Shown here in pieces: positions 52,338-61,711 of a stretch of DNA of 64,000 nt (positions within the stretch are counted from its first letter, which is position 1; the number at the start of each line of letters is the position of its first letter). Made by a program: the position numbers and the translations under genes. The DNA lies in the NCBI RefSeq assembly GCF_024197615.1, contig NZ_JAKUKE010000003.1:341192-405191 (forward strand), in the 5' to 3' direction. The notes below the pieces were generated by a model. That model did no database searches, was not told where the DNA came from, and saw nothing but the letters and a program-made list of their open reading frames with translations. This DNA comes from Desulfuromonas sp. KJ2020 (GTDB lineage Bacteria > Desulfobacterota > Desulfuromonadia > Desulfuromonadales > SZUA-540).

Positions 52338-53465
52338 TCAGATGACGGGGGTGCGATTTTTCTCTTCGATCCTCTCGACGACGCAGTCGATCCCTCCCTC
52401 CTTGAGGCCGGGACGGAAACAGCCATTGCACGAAATGCAGGTGGCCCGATGGTCCTCATTCTGTTGCCAGCGCCGGATCAGAGCGGGTTCGCGGATCAGG
52501 GGGCGGCTCAGCGAAAAGAGATCGGCGTCGCTATTTTCCAGGAGACGTTTCATGACGGACAAGGAGCGCAAACCGCCAACCACCATGACAGGAGCGGCAA
52601 CAGCTTCCTTGATGCGGCGGGCGAAGGGGACGTTGTAGGCTTCGTCCGCAGGGGTGTCGATCCCCTGGCGCACGGGGGATTCGGCTCCGGATGCGGCGCT
52701 GCCGGAGCTGACCTCGATGGCGTCAATGCCCAGGGCATCCAGTTTTTGGGCTACCTTCACGGCGTCTTCAACCGTAAAGCCCTCTGGGAGGTTGTCCGCC
52801 GCCGTCAGCTTGATGGTGACCGGGAAATCAGCCCCCACGGCCTCACGCACCGCCGCATAGACTTCCAAGAGGAAACGGCTGCGGTTTTCCAGGTCGCCGC
52901 CGTAGTCGTCCTGGCGCTGATTGGTCAGGGGGGAAAGAAACTGGTGGATGAGATAGCCGTGGGCGCCATGCAATTGAATGCCGTCAAAGCCGGCCTTTTG
53001 GGCCCGGGCCGCTCCGTCGGCAAAGGCTGTTACGAGGCTGCGGATATCCGCCTGAGTCATTTCACGCGGCGTCTCGCCGTAGCTGGGAAAATCGATAGCC
53101 GAGGGCGCCAGCGGTGTGGTGCCGATGGTCTTGCTGCTGGTCTGCCCACCGGCGTGAACCAGCTGGCACAGCAGCAGACCGCCTTCGTCATGCACGGCAT
53201 CGGTAAGGCTTCGCAGAGCCGGCAGCAGGGCGTCATGGTCAATGCCCATCTTGCCCGGCAGTTGTTTGCCGTCGGCCCGGACGAAGGTGTATCCCGAGAT
53301 AATCAGGCCGACGCCTCCACGCACCAGTTGGCGGTAATAATCCTCCAGCTTCTGGCCGGGCGCGCCCTTTTCGTCGCACATCCCTTCCCAGGTGGCGCTG
53401 CGGACGAAGCGGTTGGTGAGTTCCAGGTTTTTAAGGCGAAAAGGTGAGAAAAAGGCAGCGGTCAT
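52338..53465 (-). CDS. NADH:flavin oxidoreductase, Old Yellow Enzyme family
   Basis: A 375-residue FMN-dependent TIM-barrel enzyme. FMN and substrate segments include QLVHAGGQTS, GFDGIQLHGAHGYLIHQFLSP and the Arg/Gly-rich phosphate loop near ALIRRWQ. It ends with a cysteine pair CISCNGC, a remnant of the Cys cluster of larger 2-enoate reductases, but there is no C-terminal NAD domain. Substrate is unknown; typical ones are enones or nitro compounds. GAGGAG precedes the ATG. Confidence 0.9.
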   Translation of the reverse strand: MTAAFFSPFRLKNLELTNRFVRSATWEGMCDEKGAPGQKLEDYYRQLVRGGVGLIISGYTFVRADGKQLPGKMGIDHDALLPALRSLTDAVHDEGGLLLCQLVHAGGQTSSKTIGTTPLAPSAIDFPSYGETPREMTQADIRSLVTAFADGAARAQKAGFDGIQLHGAHGYLIHQFLSPLTNQRQDDYGGDLENRSRFLLEVYAAVREAVGADFPVTIKLTAADNLPEGFTVEDAVKVAQKLDALGIDAIEVSSGSAASGAESPVRQGIDTPADEAYNVPFARRIKEAVAAPVMVVGGLRSLSVMKRLLENSDADLFSLSRPLIREPALIRRWQQNEDHRATCISCNGCFRPGLKEGGIDCVVERIEEKNRTPVI

Positions 53466-53520
53466 GGCGTAATCTCCTCGGGGTGAAAAGGTCTGTGAGG
53501 ACGGGGGAGCATCATTTTCC

Positions 53521-53536
53521 GGTATGGTGTCATACC
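53521..53536. repeat. 16-bp inverted repeat in the divergent intergenic region
   Basis: GGTATGGTGTCATACC has 6-bp perfect arms and a 4-bp centre. It lies 56 bp upstream of the oxidoreductase start and 112 bp upstream of the lipoprotein operon. An operator for one of them is likely; no regulator gene is adjacent. Confidence 0.4.
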
Positions 53537-53647
53537 ATTTTTCCCATGATAATTCCAGGCATTCCTGCTAGACTTTGAACCTGTCGAAGGGATAATCCTT
53601 GTTGCGGGTGTTTTTCAACCGTGGTTCGTTTTTTGCGTAAAGGAGTC

Positions 53648-54211
53648 ATGAAGATGAAGATTTTTTTCAGGACAATGGTGGTGATTCTGGCGTTGCTGTC
53701 ACTGGTCGCCTGCAGCAGCAAACACAAACTCGTGGCCGGTGGTCCCGACTGGGTCAACCAGGGGAGCGGCGCCTTCGAGAAGGAAGGTGACCGGGTCTTC
53801 TACGGTGTCGGTGCCGTGGCCGGCATTTCCAGCCAGACGCTGGCGGTACAGACCGCCGATCAGCGGGCTCGAGCCGATATCGCCAAGCAGCTCGATACCT
53901 ATGTCGCCAACCTCTATCGCGATTATCAGACTTCGACGGCGGCAGCCATGGGACGGCAGGAGATGGAGTCCCAGCATGTGGAGCAGAGTCTCAAGACCTT
54001 CACCCAGGTGTCGGTCAAGGGGGCGAAGGTCGTTGACCACTGGAAGGACCCCGAGACCAACACCATCTACTCCCTGGTCCGCCTCGACCTGGATGGCGTC
54101 AAGGCGACCCTGGAGCAGATGAAGGAGATGGACCCCGACCTGCGGGGGTTTGTCCATTCCAATGCCGAGAAGGCTTTTGACGAGATCCGTCTGGAAGAGG
54201 GAAGGAGATAG
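53648..54211 (+). CDS. LPP20-family lipoprotein
   Basis: About 187 residues from ATG 53648, with AGGAG directly upstream. The signal peptide ends in the lipobox LLSLVAC. The mature part follows the LPP20 pattern: DWVNQGSGAFEKEGDRVFYGVGA, then helices with DQRARADIAKQLDTYV and a strand pair VVDHWKDPETNTIYSLVRLD. LPP20 proteins are outer-membrane lipoproteins, and some help flagellar assembly. First gene of a four-lipoprotein operon. Confidence 0.85.
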   Translation: MKMKIFFRTMVVILALLSLVACSSKHKLVAGGPDWVNQGSGAFEKEGDRVFYGVGAVAGISSQTLAVQTADQRARADIAKQLDTYVANLYRDYQTSTAAAMGRQEMESQHVEQSLKTFTQVSVKGAKVVDHWKDPETNTIYSLVRLDLDGVKATLEQMKEMDPDLRGFVHSNAEKAFDEIRLEEGRR

Positions 54212-54216
54212 AATAA

Positions 54217-54819
54217 ATGATTCGATGGCGCTTTTTTCACTTTATTCTGCTGGTGCTGTTTCTGGGACTGGTTGGCTGTGGCACCAAGGTGACCCGCATC
54301 GATACGGATGAAGTACGCGACCTGTCGGGCCGCTGGAACGATACGGACAGCCGTCTGGTGGCCGAAGCCATGGTGCAGGATTGCCTGAACAGGCCCTGGC
54401 TGTCGCAATATGTGACCCGCACCGGCAAGACCCCCGACATTATCGTCGGCCAGGTTCGCAATCGTTCGTCGGAACATATCAGTACGGAAACTTTCACCAA
54501 AGACCTGGAAAGGGCGTTGATCAACTCGGGTCGGGCCAATTTTGTCGCCTCTTCGGAAGAGCGGGTGGGCGTGCGCGAGGAGCGTCTCGACCAGGATATT
54601 CACGCCTCGCCGGAGACACGCAAGGCACCGGGCATGGAGGCCGGCGCGGATTTCATGCTCATCGGCTCTATCAATTCCATTGTCGATCGTGAAGGCAAGG
54701 AGATGGTGGTCTTTTACCAGGTTAACCTGGAACTGATCGACATGGTCGATAACCGCAAGGTATGGCTGGGCGAGAAGAAAATCAAGAAATTCGTCGAGCG
54801 GGCCCGCTTCAAACTCTAA
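54217..54819 (+). CDS. LpoB-like penicillin-binding-protein activator lipoprotein
   Basis: A 200-residue lipoprotein with lipobox LGLVGC. The domain seen in NRSSEHISTETFTKDLERAL, ADFMLIGSINSI and YQVNLELIDMVDNRKVWLGE matches the LpoB/CsgG-like fold. In E. coli LpoB activates PBP1b from the outer membrane. Here it lies between an LPP20 protein and a COG3014-like protein rather than near PBP genes. Confidence 0.82.
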   Translation: MIRWRFFHFILLVLFLGLVGCGTKVTRIDTDEVRDLSGRWNDTDSRLVAEAMVQDCLNRPWLSQYVTRTGKTPDIIVGQVRNRSSEHISTETFTKDLERALINSGRANFVASSEERVGVREERLDQDIHASPETRKAPGMEAGADFMLIGSINSIVDREGKEMVVFYQVNLELIDMVDNRKVWLGEKKIKKFVERARFKL

Positions 54820-54845
54820 TCGGCCCTGCGGCGGTATTGGTGGCG

Positions 54846-56129
54846 ATGACACGAAGACAAATGGGGTGGGGAAGAGCGCTGCTGGCTGGTGTGCTGCTTC
54901 TGGCTGCCTTGACAGGTTGCGCTGATTACCGCAGAGCGCTGGAGCGCAGTTCGGTGCTGGCTCTGTCGGGTGAGTACGACGGCGCCCTGGCTGTATTGGA
55001 AAAGTCCTCGTTGGCCCGTAGTGACAAAAACCGCCTGTTGTTTCTGATGGAAAAGGGTCTTCTCCTGCACCTTGAAGGCGAGTACAGTCGCAGCAACGAA
55101 GTTTTCGAGGAGGCCGACCGCCTGGTCGAACAGCTGTTTACCCGCAGCCTGTCGGCCGAAACTCTCAGCTTTGTCACCAATGACCATCTCATCGCCTACA
55201 GCGGGGCCGATTACGAAACGGTTTACCTCAACTACTACAAGGCCCTGAATTTTCTCAACCTGGGCGATCTTGAGGGGGCTCGCATCGAGAGCCGTAAGAT
55301 CGACCAGAAGCTGAACTATTTTGCCGACACGTTCGGCAGCCGGGACCGGTTCAAGGAAAGTGCCTATCTGCGGCTGCTCACCGGCCTGATCTACGAGGCT
55401 CTGGGGGAACACAACGACGCCTTCATCGCGTATCGTAAAAGCCTCGAACTCTATCAGAGTAATTATCCGAAATATGGGGTGAGGGCGCCCGATTTTCTCT
55501 GGAACCGCTTGTTGCTTACTTCGAGACGCTCGGGTCTGCTGGAGGAATATCGCCACTACCGGGAACAGGCAGAGGCGCTTGAACTGGCCGAGGAAGATGA
55601 GCGGCCGGTCATCGCCGTTATCGTTGCCACCGGGCTGGTGCCGGTCAAGCAGGAGGTCTTCACCCTCTTTACCACGTCGCAAGGTTTTCCGGTCAAGCTG
55701 GCCTTGCCCGAGTTTGTCGATCGTCCGCGGCCGGCACGGCGGCTGGAAGTCTCTCTGGAGGGCGAAGGCTGGGTGAGGCCCGAGCGGGTTGAGGATGTGG
55801 AAAAGGTGGCCCGGGCCAGTCTGGAGGATCGCAACGGCCGCATCCTCGCCAAGGCCATTGCCCGGGCGACAGCCAAGCAGGTGGCAGCCCGCCAGATTGA
55901 AAAAGATAACGGGCCGCTGGCCGGTCTGGCCATGCAGATCACGGCGTTGATCACAGAACAGGCTGATTTGCGGTCCTGGTCGATGCTGCCGGCTGAAATT
56001 TACCTGGCGCTGCTGCCTGACCCGGACTGTGGTCGCCAGATCAGGATACGGGATGGCCAAGACAGCTGGATTTGCCAGGTGCGATCGGCCGAAGCGGACG
56101 TTCGCTTTGTGACGCTACGGATTTTTTGA
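54846..56129 (+). CDS. COG3014-like TPR lipoprotein, function unknown
   Basis: About 427 residues from ATG 54846; the frame could extend into the lpoB-like gene but the signal peptide starts here. The lipobox is AALTGC. TPR-like helices cover about 20-240 (ALSGEYDGALAVLEKSSLA, YLNYYKALNFLNLGDLEGAR). A C-terminal domain (about 250-425) contains a conserved-looking VKLALPEFVDRPRPARR and ends DVRFVTLRIF. The same three-gene neighbourhood recurs in other Gram-negative genomes, but the role is unknown. A weak ribosome site suggests coupling to the upstream gene. Confidence 0.75.
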   Translation: MTRRQMGWGRALLAGVLLLAALTGCADYRRALERSSVLALSGEYDGALAVLEKSSLARSDKNRLLFLMEKGLLLHLEGEYSRSNEVFEEADRLVEQLFTRSLSAETLSFVTNDHLIAYSGADYETVYLNYYKALNFLNLGDLEGARIESRKIDQKLNYFADTFGSRDRFKESAYLRLLTGLIYEALGEHNDAFIAYRKSLELYQSNYPKYGVRAPDFLWNRLLLTSRRSGLLEEYRHYREQAEALELAEEDERPVIAVIVATGLVPVKQEVFTLFTTSQGFPVKLALPEFVDRPRPARRLEVSLEGEGWVRPERVEDVEKVARASLEDRNGRILAKAIARATAKQVAARQIEKDNGPLAGLAMQITALITEQADLRSWSMLPAEIYLALLPDPDCGRQIRIRDGQDSWICQVRSAEADVRFVTLRIF

Positions 56130-56159
56130 GGCAGTCAAGTATATCAAGGAGGTTTCATT

Positions 56160-57170
56160 ATGAGATGGACTGGTGTGCTGGCGGGTCTGCTGACCCTGGT
56201 GCTGCTGGCGTCCTGTGCGCCCAAACCCCCCGAGTGGACCCTGGGGAAAAGCGCGCTCTATCCTGAACAGGCTTATCTGGTGGGGGTGGGGATGGCTTCC
56301 ACCCGGGTGGAAGCTGAAAACCGCGCCCGTTCGGAACTGGCCAAAATATTCACGGTACATATTGCCTCACGGGAAGTCAGCACCGAGTCCGAGTGGCTCA
56401 ACCGTGCCGGCAACGTCGCCGGTGCCGGCTACCGGCAGGCAATACAGGCCGATCTGGTCGCCACCAGCGACAAGGTCCTCTCCGGAGTTCACATTGCCGA
56501 AGTCTGGCAGAATGAGAAGGCCGGCACCTGGCATGCCCTCGCTGTGCTGGATCGTCTGAAGGCCAGCCAGGCGTTGCGTGCCGAGATGAACGAAGCCGAC
56601 CAGAGCGCCATGACGCAGGTCCGTCAGGCGGAACAGGCCAGCACGCGTTTCAGGGCGCTGGGACACTATCTGCAGGCTCTTAAAGCCCTCGAGCTGCGGA
56701 GCGCTCTGGCCGCCGACCTGCGCATCACCGATCCCTCCGGCTGGGTGGCGGAACCCCCTTACTCCCCTGCCGTCATTGCGGCCAAAGCCGATGAAGTGGC
56801 CGGCACGATTCAGGTCGGCATTGACCTGCAGGACGACCGCGACGGTATCGTGCGGGGGGCGGTGATCCAGTCGTTGACCGGTCTGGGTATTCAGCTGGCC
56901 CCTTCGATTGCCGGTGATGTGCGGCTGTTGGGGCATGTCAGCGTCGATGCCTACAAGGCCTCGGACCCTTGGCACTGGGTTGCCGCCGCGGCCCAGGTGG
57001 AGTTTGTCGAGCCGGATGGCAGGATTCTCGATGCCGTGCGGGTGAATGTGCGCGAAGGGTCGCAGATTGCCTCCCGGGCCGATACCCTGGCGCGGGAGAA
57101 GCTGGGTGAGAAGCTCGCCCAGATTCTGATTGAGCGGCTGGGTTTTATTGGTACGTCTTCATCCCGGTAG
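56160..57170 (+). CDS. LPP20-family lipoprotein (second copy, longer)
   Basis: A 336-residue lipoprotein; the signal peptide ends LLASC. The N-terminal LPP20 domain (PPEWTLGKSALYPEQAYLVG, then a helix with AENRARSELAKIF) covers about 20-150. The C-terminal half adds a further alpha/beta domain (about 190-330) with two VGIDLQDDRDGIVRGAVIQ-like segments. A strong AAGGAGG precedes the ATG. It closes the operon before a terminator. Confidence 0.83.
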   Translation: MRWTGVLAGLLTLVLLASCAPKPPEWTLGKSALYPEQAYLVGVGMASTRVEAENRARSELAKIFTVHIASREVSTESEWLNRAGNVAGAGYRQAIQADLVATSDKVLSGVHIAEVWQNEKAGTWHALAVLDRLKASQALRAEMNEADQSAMTQVRQAEQASTRFRALGHYLQALKALELRSALAADLRITDPSGWVAEPPYSPAVIAAKADEVAGTIQVGIDLQDDRDGIVRGAVIQSLTGLGIQLAPSIAGDVRLLGHVSVDAYKASDPWHWVAAAAQVEFVEPDGRILDAVRVNVREGSQIASRADTLAREKLGEKLAQILIERLGFIGTSSSR

Positions 57171-57199
57171 CGGCCGAGAGACAGAACGGAATAGAAAAT

Positions 57200-57250
57200 A
57201 AAAAAACGTCACCATTTTCCCGTTGCAGGGGGAGCCTGGTGGCGTTTTTT
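57200..57250. terminator. Bidirectional terminator
   Basis: ACGTCACCA (57206-57214) pairs with TGGTGGCGT (57237-57245) around a 22-base loop, with A and T runs outside. It ends the lipoprotein operon on the plus strand and the zinc-ribbon gene on the minus strand. Confidence 0.75.
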
Positions 57251-57277
57251 ATGGGGGTGAGCTCTATCTGGGCCCTC

Positions 57278-57448
57278 TTACTGGTTGGCTGCCAGTTTCT
57301 GGGAAGGATCCCGAACGATGATGGCGTCTTTGCCGTTTCGAATCCACAGCAGGCCGCAGTCGCCGCATTCCTGCAGATTTTTGGCGAAACCATCGGGGTG
57401 AGAGTTCAGTTCAATGTGCTTGGTGTTCTTGCAGATGGGGCATTCCAT
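57278..57448 (-). CDS. Small zinc-ribbon protein (56 residues)
   Basis: The minus-strand frame from ATG 57448 encodes 56 residues with two cysteine knuckles, CPIC near the N-terminus and CGDC near residue 28, giving a compact zinc ribbon. AGGAG lies seven bases upstream, and a good promoter with a dyad lies about 55 bp upstream. A terminator follows. The plus-strand frame over the same bases has no such signals. Small ribbons of this kind are unassigned. Confidence 0.75.
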   Translation of the reverse strand: MECPICKNTKHIELNSHPDGFAKNLQECGDCGLLWIRNGKDAIIVRDPSQKLAANQ

Positions 57449-57502
57449 CTCTCTTCTCCTTCGTCTGGTGTTATTTGGTTTTTTTTACCAAAAGTTCTGT
57501 TC

Positions 57503-57536
57503 ATTATAAGAACTCTTTGCCTTAATGCAAGGCAAA
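57503..57536 (-). promoter_or_regulatory. Promoter of the zinc-ribbon gene with overlapping palindrome
   Basis: On the minus strand TTGCAT (57530-57525) and TATAAT (57508-57503) are 16 bp apart. TTTGCCTT-AATGC-AAGGCAAA (57516-57536) is a perfect 8-bp dyad covering the -35 element, a likely repressor site. The rest of the gap to 57740 is AT-rich and contains no gene that I can support. Confidence 0.55.
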
Positions 57537-57739
57537 AATGCAAAAAAACTATTTTAAAACAATATGTTAGCGTTATGTTTGTTTTATTGGCCATACCGTT
57601 TGTTTATATTTACCGGGGAAGGTTGGGCAAAAGAGGAGGGGGGCGCCATTAAACGGCTGAAATAAAAGGGATAGTTCCAGAATAAACCACTATTATGTCT
57701 GGCAGAGAAATGAATAGGTTTTTCCGAATAAGAAACAGA

Positions 57740-57766
57740 AAAGGCCCCGAAATTCGGGGCCTTTTT
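57740..57766. terminator. Terminator after typA (bidirectional)
   Basis: GGCCCCGAA and TTCGGGGCC (57743-57761) form a 9-bp GC-rich stem with A and T runs on both sides, just beyond the typA stop codon. Confidence 0.88.
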
Positions 57767-57795
57767 GTCGCTGGCTAACGCGAAGAAAAGATTTT

Positions 57796-59607
57796 TTATT
57801 TGTTTTTCTTCTCGTATTTTTTGCGATCGTTGGCGTCGAGATATTTTTTGCGCAGCCGGATCGATTTCGGCGTTACTTCCACCAGTTCGTCGTCATCAAT
57901 ATATTCGAGGGCCTGCTCCAGCGTCAGCAGGCGGGGCGGCGTCAGGCGGATGGCATCGTCGCTGCCGGAAGCGCGCACGTTGGTCAGCTTCTTGCCTTTG
58001 CAGGCGTTGACGATGAGATCGTTTTCTTTGGCGTGCTGGCCGATGATCATGCCTTCGTAGACATTGATGCCCGGGCCGACGAAAAGAATGCCGCGATCCT
58101 GCAGGTTGAAGAGGGAATATCCGACGGTTTCGCCGGATTCCAGGGCGATGAGGACACCGTTTTTGCGGCTGCTGATGGGGCCCTTGTAGGGTGCGTATTC
58201 GTGAAAGGTGTGATTCATAACGCCGGTGCCGCGGGTATCGGTGAGGAACTCGCTGCGGAAGCCGATAAGCCCCCGGGCGGGGATGACAAACTCGAGGCGG
58301 TTGATGCCTTCCATGGGGTGCATGGAGACCATTTCCGCCTTGCGGGTGCCGAGCTTTTCGATGACGGTGCCCTGAAATTCCTCGGGAACGTCGATGACCA
58401 GGTATTCCATTGGCTCGCAGCGGACGCCGTCGATGTCGCGGAAGATGACCTCAGGCTTCGAGACGGAGAGCTCGTAGCCTTCACGGCGCATGTTCTCGAT
58501 GAGGATGGAGAGGTGCAATTCGCCGCGTCCGGACACTTTGAAGGTGTCGGTGTTGTCCGTGTCTTCCACCCGCAGAGAGACGTTCGTGCGCAGTTCGCGC
58601 ATGAGGCGCTCGCGAATATTGCGGGAGGTGACGAATTTGCCTTCCAGACCCGCGAAGGGGGAATCGTTGACGATGAAATTCATCGACAGGGTCGGCTCGT
58701 CGATGGCCACATAGGGCAGGGCGATGGGGTTGGCGGCATCGGCGAACGTTTCGCCGATACCAACGTCGTCGAAACCGGCGATGGTGACGATGTCTCCGGC
58801 GAAAGCCTCTTCCAGTTCAATCTGCTTGAGCCCTTCGTAGCCCAGCAGTTTACTGACGCGGCCGCGGGTGATCTTGCCTTCGCGGTTGATGGCGGCGACG
58901 GTGCTGCCGGCCTTGATGCGGCCGTTGAAGATTTTGCCGGTGGCGATGCGCCCGATATAGTCGTTATAGTCGATATTGGTCACCAGCATCTGGAAGGGCG
59001 CGTCGGGGTTGACCTCCGGCGCCGAAACGCGCTCAGCGATCATCTGGAACAAGGGCTCCAGATCCTTGGACTCGTCTTCGAGTTCGCGCATGGCGTAGCC
59101 GTTTTTGGCGCTGGCGTAGACAATGGGGAAGTCGAGCTGCTTGTCGTCAGCGTTCAATTCGCAGAAGAGATCGAAGACCATATTGACCACCTCGACCGGG
59201 CGGGCGCCGGGGCGGTCGATCTTGTTGATGACCACGATGGGCTTGAGCCCGAGGTCGAGGGATTTTTTCAGGACAAAGCGGGTCTGGGGCATGGGGCCGT
59301 CGAAGGCATCAACCAGCAGCAGCACCGAGTCGACCATCTTGAGGACGCGTTCCACTTCGCCGCCGAAATCGGCATGGCCGGGGGTGTCGACGATATTGAT
59401 TTTCAGGCCGCCGTGGTGGATGGACAGGTTTTTGGAGAGAATGGTGATTCCCCGTTCTTTTTCCAGGTCATTGCTGTCCATGACCCTTTCGGTAATGACC
59501 TGGTTCTCACGAAACACCCCGGATTGCTTGAGCATGGCATCCACCAGGGTTGTCTTGCCATGGTCAACGTGGGCGATAATAGCGATATTGCGAATTTTTT
59601 CCGGCAT
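57796..59607 (-). CDS. typA: Ribosome-associated GTPase TypA/BipA
   Basis: A 603-residue translational GTPase. G1 [15 protein letters not shown], switch ERGITI, G3 [12 protein letters not shown] and G4 NKIDRPGAR are intact, followed by EF-G-like domains II, III and V and the specific C-terminal domain. BipA acts on 50S assembly and stress adaptation. Length matches the family. Confidence 0.97.
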   Translation of the reverse strand: MPEKIRNIAIIAHVDHGKTTLVDAMLKQSGVFRENQVITERVMDSNDLEKERGITILSKNLSIHHGGLKINIVDTPGHADFGGEVERVLKMVDSVLLLVDAFDGPMPQTRFVLKKSLDLGLKPIVVINKIDRPGARPVEVVNMVFDLFCELNADDKQLDFPIVYASAKNGYAMRELEDESKDLEPLFQMIAERVSAPEVNPDAPFQMLVTNIDYNDYIGRIATGKIFNGRIKAGSTVAAINREGKITRGRVSKLLGYEGLKQIELEEAFAGDIVTIAGFDDVGIGETFADAANPIALPYVAIDEPTLSMNFIVNDSPFAGLEGKFVTSRNIRERLMRELRTNVSLRVEDTDNTDTFKVSGRGELHLSILIENMRREGYELSVSKPEVIFRDIDGVRCEPMEYLVIDVPEEFQGTVIEKLGTRKAEMVSMHPMEGINRLEFVIPARGLIGFRSEFLTDTRGTGVMNHTFHEYAPYKGPISSRKNGVLIALESGETVGYSLFNLQDRGILFVGPGINVYEGMIIGQHAKENDLIVNACKGKKLTNVRASGSDDAIRLTPPRLLTLEQALEYIDDDELVEVTPKSIRLRKKYLDANDRKKYEKKNK

Positions 59608-59764
59608 ACGATTCTCTGTGACTCCTCTTTTGAGTTCTGCGACTCTCTTTGATTGCGGCTGACGGGAAAACCCTCCAATGATAGGAGATGTTCTCAGTTA
59701 AATCCAGAAAAAAATGTGGGGTTGCGGTGGCTGTTTCCGGAAAGAGATCCTTTTGATTGAAGGG

Positions 59765-59793
59765 TTGCATGACTGGACTATCCGCACTAATAT
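59765..59793 (+). promoter_or_regulatory. Probable promoter of the M48 protease gene
   Basis: TTGCAT (59765-59770) and TAATAT (59788-59793) are 17 bp apart, about 43 bp before the start codon, in the gap divergent to typA. Confidence 0.4.
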
Positions 59794-59835
59794 CTAATTT
59801 TCCACGGATATCTTGCGACAAGGAGGTCTTCTGCC

Positions 59836-61149
59836 ATGAAGCCGCTGATCCACGTTGTTTTTATTCTCACCTTTCTATTATCCCTTTTTCTGGGTGGCTG
59901 TGCCGTCAATCCCGTCACCGGCAAAAAAGAGCTGGCCCTTTTCCAGGTTTCCACTGAAGAGGAAATCGCCATCGGTCAAAAAAGCTATCCCCAGGTCATC
60001 CAGCAGATGAAGGGGGAGTATCCCGATCCGGCTCTGGGCCGCTATGTTCAGGAGGTCGGCGCCAAGCTGGGCCGCTATAGCGAGCGACCCGAACTGCCCT
60101 ACCAGTTCAAGGTGGTGAACGATTCCTCTCCCAACGCTTTCGCTTTGCCCGGAGGGTATATCGCCATCTCCCGCGGCCTGCTGGTGGAATTGGAGAACGA
60201 GGCCCAGTTGGCCGCCGTGCTGGGGCATGAGATCGGGCATGTGACGGCCCGTCACTCCGTGTCGGGGATGCAGCGCGGCGCCTTGCTGGGCGTGGGGATG
60301 GCCGTGCTCTCCGGCGTGACAGGGCAGTCCGCCTACGGACCTGCGGCCCAGCAGGCGGGCCAGATCGCCGCCCAACTGCTGGACAGCTCCTACAGCCGAG
60401 AGCAGGAGCGCGAATCCGACCGCCTGGGCATCGATTACATGGTCAGGGCCGGCTATAACCCCCTGGGCAGCGTGCAGCTGCAGGAATTCTTCTATCGCCA
60501 AATTGAGGGGAGTGCCGAACCCATGTGGCTCAGCGGCCTCTTCCGCACCCACCCCTTTTCCAAGGAGCGCATGCTCGCCAACCAGGATTATGTGCGGTCC
60601 CAATATGCCTTTACCTTGCAGGCCAGTGATTTTTCCTTCCAGGAAGATCCCTTTCTGAAGGCCACGGCCGGCATTCGCGCCAAGAAAAAAGCCTACGAAC
60701 TCTATGACGCCGCCCAGCAGCTCGAAGCCCAGAACAATATGACCGCTGCCATCGAGACCTATCTGCAGGCCCTGGACGCGGCGCCGGGAGAAGCTCTCAT
60801 CTACACCGGCCTGGGGTTGGCCTCGCTGCGCCTGGGCGATCTGGCCCCGGCCCGGCGTTACCTGCAGGAAGCCATCCGGCTCGATGGCAACTACTATGAA
60901 TCGCGTATGGGGCTGGGCTACGTCTATCTCCAGCGCAATGAAAATCAGGCCGCCGTTGCGGAGCTGGAAAAGGCCATGGAGCTGATGCCCGGTCTGCAGG
61001 GAGCCTATCTGCTGGCGGAGGCTTACGAGAAAACGGGACAGACCACCAAGGCTCTTGAGCTCTATCAGGCGGTCGCCAAGGCCGATCCTCAGGGCAAGCT
61101 CGGCCAGGCGGCGGCCGGACGGATACAGGCCCTGGGTGGGAGGCAGTGA
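59836..61149 (+). CDS. M48-family metalloprotease with C-terminal TPRs (BepA/YfgC-like)
   Basis: A 437-residue lipoprotein-type periplasmic protease; the signal peptide ends LFLGGC. The zinc site is HEIGH in VLGHEIGHVTARHS, with the third ligand Glu in ERESDRLGIDYM. TPR repeats occupy about 290-430. E. coli BepA handles outer-membrane protein assembly quality control in the same layout. AAGGAGG precedes the ATG. Its stop overlaps the next gene by 4 bp. Confidence 0.92.
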   Translation: MKPLIHVVFILTFLLSLFLGGCAVNPVTGKKELALFQVSTEEEIAIGQKSYPQVIQQMKGEYPDPALGRYVQEVGAKLGRYSERPELPYQFKVVNDSSPNAFALPGGYIAISRGLLVELENEAQLAAVLGHEIGHVTARHSVSGMQRGALLGVGMAVLSGVTGQSAYGPAAQQAGQIAAQLLDSSYSREQERESDRLGIDYMVRAGYNPLGSVQLQEFFYRQIEGSAEPMWLSGLFRTHPFSKERMLANQDYVRSQYAFTLQASDFSFQEDPFLKATAGIRAKKKAYELYDAAQQLEAQNNMTAAIETYLQALDAAPGEALIYTGLGLASLRLGDLAPARRYLQEAIRLDGNYYESRMGLGYVYLQRNENQAAVAELEKAMELMPGLQGAYLLAEAYEKTGQTTKALELYQAVAKADPQGKLGQAAAGRIQALGGRQ

Positions 61150-61625
61150 GCTGGCAACCCCCGTTGTGCGAGGGCGAGCAGATTCTCTGGCGAGGCCGTC
61201 CGGCTCCTCGCTGTTATACCTTTCGGCACTGGCGCCTGAACTGGGTGGGTGTGCTGCCCCTTAGTCTCGGCCTGGCCGGATGGCCTTTTGGACCCGTTTG
61301 GTTGAGCCTGTTGCTGCTGATCGCGGGCCTGCTGCTGACTGTCGGGCTGCCGGTATTTAACCGGTGCCTTTGGGGGCGCGTCGACTACATCCTGACGGAT
61401 CGCCGTCTGCACTGGCGGGGCGGCCTCCTCCGTGACCGCAGGACGTTCAGGGAGCTTGCCGACCTCGCCGACTTCAGGATGGATCGCCATGGACCCCAGC
61501 TCGCTAGCGTGAGACTGTACTTTCACGCTGACGCGCATCCTCGACGGCTTTTCTGCCTTGAACATCCCGAAACGCTCACGGCCTTGCTCACGCCCCTGCT
61601 TGAACGTGAAGCAGATAGGGGCTGA
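61146..61625 (+). CDS. Membrane protein with bacterial PH domain
   Basis: A 159-residue protein starting at GTG 61146 within the previous stop. It begins LCEGEQILWRGRPAP, which is typical of YdbT/bPH2 proteins. Two transmembrane helices span about 35-75. A short PH-like domain follows (YILTDRRLHWRGGLLRDRRTF to the end). Translational coupling with the M48 protease suggests a common function at the envelope, not otherwise known. Confidence 0.75.
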   Translation: MSWQPPLCEGEQILWRGRPAPRCYTFRHWRLNWVGVLPLSLGLAGWPFGPVWLSLLLLIAGLLLTVGLPVFNRCLWGRVDYILTDRRLHWRGGLLRDRRTFRELADLADFRMDRHGPQLASVRLYFHADAHPRRLFCLEHPETLTALLTPLLEREADRG

Positions 61626-61711
61626 GTCCCTATGGCGTTTTAGCGTTTGACATTTGGCGGTTCGATTGATTACCATCCCGGACACCTATTTCCCGGAGGA
61701 TTTTTGATCGC

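Noticed and set aside
57239-57652. 137-codon plus-strand frame downstream of the lipoprotein operon
   Set aside because: It begins inside a terminator stem and overlaps the better supported 56-residue minus-strand zinc-ribbon gene.
58033-59652. Plus-strand open frame (539 codons) opposite typA
   Set aside because: Antisense shadow; typA on the minus strand is complete with all GTPase motifs.
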